From the NCBI GenBank assembly GCA_016206515.1, contig JACQRN010000181.1, forward strand, positions 1 to 8,207: a stretch of DNA of 8,207 nucleotides, in the 5' to 3' direction. Source of the stretch: Planctomycetota bacterium (lineage in GTDB: Bacteria; Planctomycetota; SBBH01; JACQRN01). Positions 1 through 5,222 of this stretch are shown here, in pieces. Position numbers and translations under genes: made by a program. Numbering within the stretch: position 1 is the stretch's first letter; the number at the start of each line of letters is the position of its first letter. The notes beneath the pieces were generated by a model that ran no database searches, was not told where the DNA came from, and saw only the letters and a program-made list of their open reading frames with translations.

Positions 1-7
1 GTCGTCA

Positions 8-41
8 CATGCCCGACCGGGGGCGGGCATGAAGCCCGCCC
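8..41. repeat. Two overlapping GC-rich palindromes downstream of ftsQ
   Basis: Two perfect 8-bp inverted repeats share bases. CATGCCCG at 8-15 pairs with CGGGCATG at 24-31 across an 8-base loop. GGGCGGGC at 21-28 pairs with GCCCGCCC at 34-41 across a 5-base loop. The arms overlap at 24-28, so only one hairpin can form at a time. Either could end or shield the ftsQ transcript, whose stop codon lies 18 bases away, but no T-run follows on the minus strand, so this is not a classic intrinsic terminator. It may be a dispersed palindromic intergenic repeat, which is inference. Confidence 0.5.
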
Positions 42-58
42 TACCGTTACGGAGGGGC

Positions 59-922
59 CTACCGCGCCGGGATATGGTCCGCGAAACGCAGGTCCACGTA
101 CTGCTGGACGCGCACCCAGACGCGCGGGTCGGCGAGCGCCTCCTCGAGGCGGTCGAGCTGCTCGTCCAGGGGGAGCCGACCAGGCCCCTCGCCGTGGCTG
201 AAACGCAGTTCCTTCCCCTCCCGTGTGACCACGACGATCTGCGGCCCGGCGGTCTCCGGGGAAAGGGACCCCACGCGGACGACCGCGACGCCCAGACCCG
301 TCCTGCGCGAAGCGAACCCTCGCGCGCGATACGCCTCGAGCACCCGGAGCGCCACGCGGAGCCGCTCGTCCCCCCACGCAACGCCGGGGGCCGGGGCGCC
401 TCCCCGGACGCCATGGATCGACGGCAGGTCGAGCCCCTCCGCATAGATCGCGGGAGGGAGTACGACCCCCACGCGATCGACCAGCCGTTCCCTCCCCCCC
501 TGCACGACGCGCGCCGCCGGGAGCCGGGCCTGAAGGTCGAACGCGATCGCGACCCCCTCCCCCTCGAACCGGTACGACACGCGCCGGACCTCGTGGATCC
601 ACGGGAGCCCCGCTGCCCGCTCCGCGATCTCCCCGAGGATCCCCCGCTCGTGGATCGACCGCCCCCGGAACGGCCTCAGGGCGGACTCCAGGTCCGAGCG
701 GATCCCCTCCTCGCGGAGCTCCGGGGCGAGGGCCGCCAGGCGCACCCCGTGCGCCCCGATCCTCGCCCCGTCCCTCGCCCGGACGGTCCGGTCCATGCCG
801 AGATAGAGCCCGAGCAGGAGCAGGGCGAATGCGGCTGCGCGCCACGGCATCGCGGCCAGGGCGCGGCGCCCCCCCCCACGCAAGAGCCCTGCGAGCCGGG
901 CCCCGAGGCCGGAAAGGTTCAA
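59..922 (-). CDS. ftsQ: Cell division protein FtsQ (POTRA domain, divisome)
   Basis: FtsQ is a bitopic inner-membrane protein that links early and late divisome proteins through its periplasmic POTRA and beta domains. From the chosen start the product has 287 residues: a short Gly/Arg-rich cytoplasmic tail, one membrane segment at about 26-42 (AAAFALLLLGLYLG), then a periplasmic region. Family-like traits are the middle segment ERLVDRVGVVLPP and the C-terminal end YVDLRFADHIPAR, which resembles the usual FtsQ ending. The POTRA region itself is divergent. The start chosen is TTG at 922-920, which overlaps the ddl stop as TTGA and has GGAGG about 5 bases upstream. The frame is open further upstream, but only inside ddl. 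An ATG at 850 (residue 25) would also keep the membrane segment. The tail contains a G9 tract. Family call is firm; start is moderately firm. Confidence 0.82.
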   Translation of the reverse strand: MNLSGLGARLAGLLRGGGRRALAAMPWRAAAFALLLLGLYLGMDRTVRARDGARIGAHGVRLAALAPELREEGIRSDLESALRPFRGRSIHERGILGEIAERAAGLPWIHEVRRVSYRFEGEGVAIAFDLQARLPAARVVQGGRERLVDRVGVVLPPAIYAEGLDLPSIHGVRGGAPAPGVAWGDERLRVALRVLEAYRARGFASRRTGLGVAVVRVGSLSPETAGPQIVVVTREGKELRFSHGEGPGRLPLDEQLDRLEEALADPRVWVRVQQYVDLRFADHIPAR

Positions 923-1830
923 CGTCCCCTCCGCGATAGCGCCAGGGCCAGAAGCCTCTCGCACAGGCGCGCGTAGGGGAGCCCCGCCTCCGCGGCCGCC
1001 TTCGGCAGAAGGGACGTCGGGGTCATTCCGGGGAGCGTGTTCACCTCCAGGATCACGGGTGTCCCTTCCGGGGTGACAATCGCGTCGACGCGCCCGACAT
1101 CGCGGCACCCCAGAACCCCGAACGCAACCCGCGCGGCGGCGACGACCGCCCCCGCCGACGGCAGGTCGGGCCCCACGACGTAGGTCGTCCGGGGATCCGC
1201 GTACTTGGCCTTGGTATCGTAAAAACCGGCCGCCGGCTTGAGCTCCACGAGCGGCAGCCACTGTTCCCCGACCACCCCGGCGGTCACCTCGCGCCCCCGG
1301 AGGAACGGCTGGATCAGGGCATCCGCTTCGAACACCCAGGCTGTCTCCAGCGCCTTCCCGAGCCGTCCGGCCTCCTCGACCCGCGTCATCCCATACGAGG
1401 AGCCCTGCGTCCTGGGCTTCACGATCCAGGGAGGGGGGAACGGGATCGCCCCGATCCGTTCCCCGTGCGTCGCGACGATCGTCTGGGGTACGGCCAGCCC
1501 CGCCGACGCGAACCGGTGTGCGCTTTCCTGCTTGTCCATCGCCAATCGGGACGCCTCCGGTCCGCTCCCCGTATACTGCAGGCCGAGCCGTTCGAGGTCC
1601 GCCTGGATCCCCCCGTCCTCCCCGTACGTCCCGTGCAACGCCAGGAAGGCGGCCTCCGTCCCTTCGGGGAGATCCGGCAGGCGCGCCTCGCGGACGTCGA
1701 CCTCGCGGGCGTCATACCCGAGCCCCCGCAGCGCCTCCGCCACGCCCCGGCCCGACACGAGGGAGACGTCCCGTTCCACGGAGGGGCCCCCGTAGAGGAC
1801 AGCGACGACGCCCCGGACAACAGGCTCCAT
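919..1830 (-). CDS. ddl: D-alanine--D-alanine ligase (ATP-grasp)
   Basis: This cytoplasmic ATP-grasp enzyme joins two D-alanines for the peptidoglycan stem peptide. The 303-residue product has the expected length and order of motifs: N-terminal LYGGPSVERDVSLVSG (substrate-binding Ser/Glu loop), LALHGTYGEDGGIQ, the ATP-binding segment IVKPRTQGSSYGMTRV, the flexible loop KPAAGFYDTKAKY, then VDAIVTPEGTPVILEVNTLP followed by GMTPTSLLPKAA, carrying the Asp and Glu-x-Asn metal ligands. The ATG at 1830 is chosen because the family begins a few residues before LYGG; the open frame extends to 1929 but that part has no Ddl similarity. The only G-rich stretch upstream (GGGGG) ends one base before the ATG, too close for a good Shine-Dalgarno. 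Its stop overlaps the ftsQ start, the conserved ddl-ftsQ order of the dcw cluster. Confidence 0.95.
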   Translation of the reverse strand: MEPVVRGVVAVLYGGPSVERDVSLVSGRGVAEALRGLGYDAREVDVREARLPDLPEGTEAAFLALHGTYGEDGGIQADLERLGLQYTGSGPEASRLAMDKQESAHRFASAGLAVPQTIVATHGERIGAIPFPPPWIVKPRTQGSSYGMTRVEEAGRLGKALETAWVFEADALIQPFLRGREVTAGVVGEQWLPLVELKPAAGFYDTKAKYADPRTTYVVGPDLPSAGAVVAAARVAFGVLGCRDVGRVDAIVTPEGTPVILEVNTLPGMTPTSLLPKAAAEAGLPYARLCERLLALALSRRGR

Positions 1831-1900
1831 GCCCCCTAGTAGTCGGCATCCCGCGTCGTTGTCTGTCGTCCCGAGGAGCCATCGATCCGGCATAGGGCGA

Positions 1901-1952
1901 CGAGGGACCCGTGTTGGTCGTCCGGGCACACAGAGGTCCCTCGGGCCCGGAC
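1901..1952 (-). repeat. Interleaved inverted repeats between htrA and ddl
   Basis: The 147-base gap after htrA holds two perfect inverted repeats in interleaved order. CGAGGGACC at 1901-1909 pairs with GGTCCCTCG at 1935-1943 (9 bp). GTCCGGGC at 1920-1927 pairs with GCCCGGAC at 1945-1952 (8 bp). On the minus-strand transcript they are either two competing hairpins or an H-type pseudoknot, with connecting segments of 1, 7 and 10 bases. An inner GTGT/ACAC pairing could extend the 9-bp hairpin. No T-run follows, so simple intrinsic termination is unlikely. GC-rich sequence makes chance pairing common, so function is unproven. Confidence 0.45.
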
Positions 1953-1977
1953 AACCGGCCCTCGGAACGACACAAGA

Positions 1978-3255
1978 TCACTTCGTCGCGTCGAGCACCG
2001 CGTAGATCGCGCGGTCGGCCGCGCCCTCGCGGCGCGACCCGCGCAGGCGGGGCCGGTCGCGCGCGACGTCGACGCGCGATAACGCCCCGCGCAACTCGGC
2101 GACCGACGCCACGGCGACGTTCCCGACCGCCTCGAGCGCGTCCCCGGCCTGGAGCCCAGCCTTCGAGGCCGGGGAATCCATCGAGACGGCGGTCACCCGG
2201 ACCTTCCCCCCCTGGTCCTCCACCACGAACCCGTACGTCGTGAACACCGCGTCCGGATCCGCGCCGAGCGCCACCGTGATCGAAACCGGCGCGGGCTCCC
2301 CCTTGCGCGCCACGGCGAGCCGCACGCGCGCCCCGACGCCGTGCTCGGCCAGGAGCGCCCGCAGGTGCTGCGAATTCTCTATGACGACATCCTCCACGCG
2401 CAGCAGGACGTCCTGCGCGCGCACGCCGGCCGCCTGCGCCGGGGAGGAAGGGGTCACCGCGTCGACGCGGCACCCCTCGATCCGGCGCAGTCCGTACTCC
2501 CGGGCGATCGTCTGGTCGATGTCGGTCAGCGCCACGCCGAGGTAGGTCCGCGACGAGATCCCCCCCTCCACCAGGGACTCCATCACGGAGCGGCAGAGGT
2601 TGACCGGGATCGCGAACCCGAGCCCGGCCGACTGCGCCCCGCCGTTCGGCGCGCGGGCCCCCATGATGAACGTGTTGATCCCGATCACCCGCCCCTCCAG
2701 GTCGGCGAGCGGCCCGCCCGAGTTCCCCGGGTTGATCGCCGCGTCGGTCTGGATGAAGTTGCGGTACTCCGTGCTCCCGGTGGAGCGGTTGATCGCCGAG
2801 ACGATCCCGGTCGTCACCGTGAACCCCAGCCCCATCGGGTTCCCTACCGCGACCACCTTCTGCCCCACCTCGAGCGCGTTGGAATCCCCCATCGCGGCCA
2901 CCGGCAGGTCGCGGCTGCCGGGGATCCGGATCACCGCCACGTCGGTCGCCGGATCGGCCCCGACGAGCGTGGCGTCGAACTCGCGCCGGTCCTCGAGCTG
3001 CACGCGGATCGTCCGCGCCCCCTCGACGACGTGGGCGTTGGTGAGGATCGTCCCGTCGCGGTCCACGATCACCCCCGACCCGAGACCGCGGTTCGGGACC
3101 GACTGGCCGTTGACCACCTGCATCCCCTTGTCGACCGAGATGAAGACGACCGACGGCCGGACGCGGCGCACCGGCAGGAGGTACTCGTCCGGGTGCGCCA
3201 GCGCGGAGGAGGCGAGCGCGATTCCAAGGCACAGCCCCCACGCGATCCGCTTCAT
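1978..3255 (-). CDS. HtrA/DegP-family periplasmic serine protease with two PDZ domains
   Basis: HtrA proteases degrade or refold damaged envelope proteins. The 425-residue product starts with a Sec signal peptide (residues 1-20; MKRIAWGLCL, then ALA before His21). A trypsin-like domain follows at about 30-230 with the full catalytic triad: His75 in LTNAHVVEG, Asp105 in ATDVAVIRI and Ser179 in NPGNSGGPL. PDZ1 spans about 238-330 with carboxylate-binding loop YLGV; PDZ2 spans about 338-420. There is no lipobox or membrane anchor, so it should be soluble in the periplasm. The ATG at 3255 is chosen because it starts the signal peptide, overlaps the rsmD stop as ATGA, and has an AAGGGGGG ribosome site 4 bases upstream. 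The two-PDZ plan matches DegP/DegQ rather than single-PDZ DegS, but I would not pick one gene name. Confidence 0.93.
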   Translation of the reverse strand: MKRIAWGLCLGIALASSALAHPDEYLLPVRRVRPSVVFISVDKGMQVVNGQSVPNRGLGSGVIVDRDGTILTNAHVVEGARTIRVQLEDRREFDATLVGADPATDVAVIRIPGSRDLPVAAMGDSNALEVGQKVVAVGNPMGLGFTVTTGIVSAINRSTGSTEYRNFIQTDAAINPGNSGGPLADLEGRVIGINTFIMGARAPNGGAQSAGLGFAIPVNLCRSVMESLVEGGISSRTYLGVALTDIDQTIAREYGLRRIEGCRVDAVTPSSPAQAAGVRAQDVLLRVEDVVIENSQHLRALLAEHGVGARVRLAVARKGEPAPVSITVALGADPDAVFTTYGFVVEDQGGKVRVTAVSMDSPASKAGLQAGDALEAVGNVAVASVAELRGALSRVDVARDRPRLRGSRREGAADRAIYAVLDATK

Positions 3256-3829
3256 GCCGCCCCCCTTTCGTACCGCAGGACGAGGGAATCCCCGTACGAC
3301 CGCTCGTCCCCCAGGACGAGCCCCGGGACCTCCGGCCGGAGACCGGACCTCCGCTCCACCCGCAGCCAGACCCGCCCCTCCGCCGCCAGGACCCCCACCT
3401 GCGCGACCCGCTGGAGCGCCTCCGAAATGATCGTACGCCCCTCCGTGGAACCGCACCAGGCGAACGGGGGATCGAAGAGAACCTCGTCCCAGGACGCCTC
3501 GCCGCGCGGGATGGCCTGAGGGTCCTCGACGCGGGCGTGAACGACACCCCCCCCGATTCCACGCCCGCCCCGGAGAGGTTCCTCCGGATCGTGTCGCAGG
3601 CGGCGCGAGAGGCCTCCACGAACCGCGCGTGCGCGGCGCCCCGGCTCAACGCCTCGATCCCGAGGCATCCGCTCCCGGCGCACAGGTCGAGGACGCGCGC
3701 GCCCGCCAGGTCCCCGATCCGGTCGAACAGCGACTTCCGGATCCGGGCGAGGGGCGGCCGCACGTCCTTCCCCCCCGGGACCTCAAGCGTGCGCCCCCGC
3801 GCGGAGCCGCCGAGAATACGAAGGCTCAT
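3252..3829 (-). CDS. rsmD: 16S rRNA (guanine(966)-N(2))-methyltransferase RsmD, frame disrupted at a G8 tract
   Basis: RsmD methylates G966 of 16S rRNA with S-adenosylmethionine as donor. The gene is split over two frames. Frame one, from ATG 3829, gives MSLRILGGSARGRTLEVP, the RPPLARIRKSLFDR segment and SAM motif I VLDLCAGSGCLGIEALSRG (46-64) up to Gly94. The second frame continues with VVHARVEDP, the catalytic DPPF in DEVLFDPPFAW, and ends SLVLRYERGAA. The switch falls in eight consecutive G on the minus strand (3554-3547); a ninth G would restore one 192-residue frame, close to the usual family length. The span of 578 bases is one short of a multiple of three. All family motifs survive, so an assembly indel, a recent mutation or frame slippage are all possible. 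The start overlaps the uvrC stop (ATGA), and the stop overlaps the htrA start. Confidence 0.85.
3547..3554 (-). other. G8 homopolymer (C8 on plus strand) at the rsmD frame break
   Basis: Eight G on the coding strand encode the Gly-Gly at the junction of the two rsmD frames. Going from the N-terminal to the C-terminal frame needs a net -1 shift, or one extra G. In frame the codons read tcG GGG GGG Gtg, a G-GGG-GGG heptamer on which slippage is conceivable. Confidence 0.7.
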
Positions 3830-5139
3830 CTTGCCCGGATCGCCCGGCTCCGAAGCAGGTGGTGATAGTGCCCCGCGAACCGGTGCGCCTCGTCGCGGAC
3901 GTGCTGCAACAGGCGAAGCGCCGGCGCGTGTCGCGACAGCCGCAACGGCCCCCCGCCGAGCCGGTGGATCTCCTCCTCGCGCTTGGCGAGCCCGAGCGCC
4001 GTGACCCCCTTCACACCGAAGGAGTCGAGAACCGCGGTGGCCGCGTTGAGCTGGGACCTTCCGCCGTCGACGAGAAGAATATCCGGGAGGGCGGCCCCCT
4101 CGGCCAGGAGCCTGCGGAAGCGCCGCCGCACGACCTCCGCGATCATCGCCGGGTCGTTCATCCCTTTCACCGTGCGGATCCGGAACCTGCGGTAGCCGGA
4201 CTTGTCCGGGATCCCGCCGGCGAACCGGACGAGCGACCCGACCGACGCCTCGCCGTGGACGGTCGCGATGTCGACCCCCTCGACGACGCGCGGCTCGCTC
4301 TCGAGCCCGAGGATCTCGCGCAGCTGCCCGAGCCCGTCCGCGGGACGCAGGAACGGCGCGGCCGCCTCGGCGGCGTTGGAGAGGGGGCCCCGCCTGTCCA
4401 GCGACTCTAGCGCGCGGATCCGGTCGCGCCACTCTGCCGCTTCCTCGTACCGCAGGGCTGCGGAGGCGTCCTTCATGCGCTTGCGGAAATCCGGCAGGAG
4501 GGCCGACCGGTCCCCCTCCAGGAACCGAACGAGCCCACGGATGTCCCGCGCGTACGCCTCGGGGGAGATCGACCCGTTGCACGGCGCAGTGCAGCGCTGA
4601 ATTGAATAAAGGAGGCACGGCCGGAAGAAGCGCCTCTTGGGATCGTCCGGGTCGATGTCGATCTCGCACGTCCGGAACCGGAAGACCGGTTGGAGGAGCG
4701 CCAGAGAGCGGTTCAGCCCCCCCGCGTCGACGAACGGACCGAACTCCCGGTCCCCCTTGCGCGGAGGATCGCGCGTGACGGCGACGAGCGGGTACGGATC
4801 GCCGCTGATCCGCAGACGCGGGAACGACTTGTCGTCCAGCAGCATCCGGTTGTATCGCGGCCGCATCTCCCTCACGAGCCGCGCCTCCAGGAGCATCGCC
4901 TCGACTTCCGACGCGGCCGTGCGCGCCTCGACCGATCGCGCCTGCGAGACCATCCTCGCGATCCGCGGGTCCTCCGGGACCCCGTGCAGGTACGACCCGA
5001 CCCTCTGCCGCAGCGACCGCGACATCCCGACGTACAGCGCCATCCCTCGCCCGTCCCGGAAGACGTAGACCCCGGGGCGGCTCGGCATCCGCCGGACCGC
5101 CTCGCGGAGCCGCCGCATCCGCGTCCCGTCGCGTGTCAC
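3826..5139 (-). CDS. uvrC: UvrC excinuclease subunit, compact form without HhH domain
   Basis: UvrC makes the two incisions flanking a lesion in UvrABC nucleotide excision repair. Domains in the 437-residue product: GIY-YIG nuclease at about 18-97 (PGVYVF, ALYVGMSRSLRQRV, then SEVEAMLLE and PRYN); four cysteines Cys158, Cys175, Cys183 and Cys187 matching the iron-sulfur-type pattern of UvrC; a UVR UvrB-binding segment at about 214-246; and an RNase H-like nuclease at about 285-425 (GVDIATVHGE, LLVDGG, LLQHVRDEAHRF, with Asp290, Asp358 and His419). The usual protein is about 560-610 residues. Here the segment between UVR and RNase H is only about 40 residues and the C-terminal helix-hairpin-helix pair is absent; the stop is followed at once by rsmD. 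Start is GTG 5139 (leaderless candidate) or ATG 5118 (residue 8); neither has a clear ribosome site. Confidence 0.93.
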   Translation of the reverse strand: MTRDGTRMRRLREAVRRMPSRPGVYVFRDGRGMALYVGMSRSLRQRVGSYLHGVPEDPRIARMVSQARSVEARTAASEVEAMLLEARLVREMRPRYNRMLLDDKSFPRLRISGDPYPLVAVTRDPPRKGDREFGPFVDAGGLNRSLALLQPVFRFRTCEIDIDPDDPKRRFFRPCLLYSIQRCTAPCNGSISPEAYARDIRGLVRFLEGDRSALLPDFRKRMKDASAALRYEEAAEWRDRIRALESLDRRGPLSNAAEAAAPFLRPADGLGQLREILGLESEPRVVEGVDIATVHGEASVGSLVRFAGGIPDKSGYRRFRIRTVKGMNDPAMIAEVVRRRFRRLLAEGAALPDILLVDGGRSQLNAATAVLDSFGVKGVTALGLAKREEEIHRLGGGPLRLSRHAPALRLLQHVRDEAHRFAGHYHHLLRSRAIRAR

Positions 5140-5146
5140 GGAGGCG

Positions 5147-5152
5147 ATTCTA
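5147..5152 (-). promoter_or_regulatory. Candidate -10 box of a leaderless uvrC transcript
   Basis: TAGAAT on the minus strand matches the TATAAT consensus at five of six bases. It ends 7 bases before the GTG at 5139, so transcription would begin at or next to the start codon. There is no Shine-Dalgarno before that GTG, which fits a leaderless mRNA. I see no good -35 box. Confidence 0.4.
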
Positions 5153-5173
5153 CGCGAGGTGAGGATCCGCGCA

Positions 5174-5203
5174 TTGCCGCCCGCACGATGCCGCGCGTAC
5201 GAT
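5174..5203 (+). promoter_or_regulatory. Candidate sigma-70-type promoter of the STAS/receiver/ATPase gene
   Basis: TTGCCG at 5174-5179 and TACGAT at 5198-5203 are 18 bases apart; each matches its consensus hexamer at four of six bases. The predicted transcript start is near 5210, giving a leader of about 13 bases that still includes the GGGAG ribosome site. The site lies back to back with the uvrC promoter region. The matches are weak, so this is tentative. Confidence 0.35.
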
Positions 5204-5209
5204 AGGGCA

Positions 5210-5214
5210 GGGAG
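5210..5214 (+). promoter_or_regulatory. Ribosome binding site that selects ATG 5223
   Basis: GGGAG lies 8 bases before ATG 5223, an ideal distance. An in-frame TTG at 5217 would leave only 2 bases, so the ATG is preferred and the product is 456 rather than 458 residues. Confidence 0.65.
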
Positions 5215-5222
5215 ACTTGAGC

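Noticed and set aside
1..8. Possible ftsA start (GTG ACG AC) on the minus strand at the left edge
   Set aside because: Only eight bases remain and there is no ribosome site, so nothing supports a gene call.
1831..1929. N-terminal extension of ddl
   Set aside because: The frame is open, but the extra 33 residues show no family similarity and the Ddl fold starts right after the ATG at 1830.
2341..3519. 392-codon plus-strand frame opposite htrA
   Set aside because: The opposite strand encodes an intact HtrA with signal peptide, triad and PDZ domains; this frame has only Arg/Pro/His-rich low-complexity sequence.
1712..4669. 985-codon open frame on the minus strand
   Set aside because: It runs out of frame through uvrC, htrA and ddl and has Arg/Gly/Pro-rich composition. 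Only the stretch 3829 to about 3547 is real, as the N-terminal half of rsmD. The rest is open because high GC suppresses stop codons.
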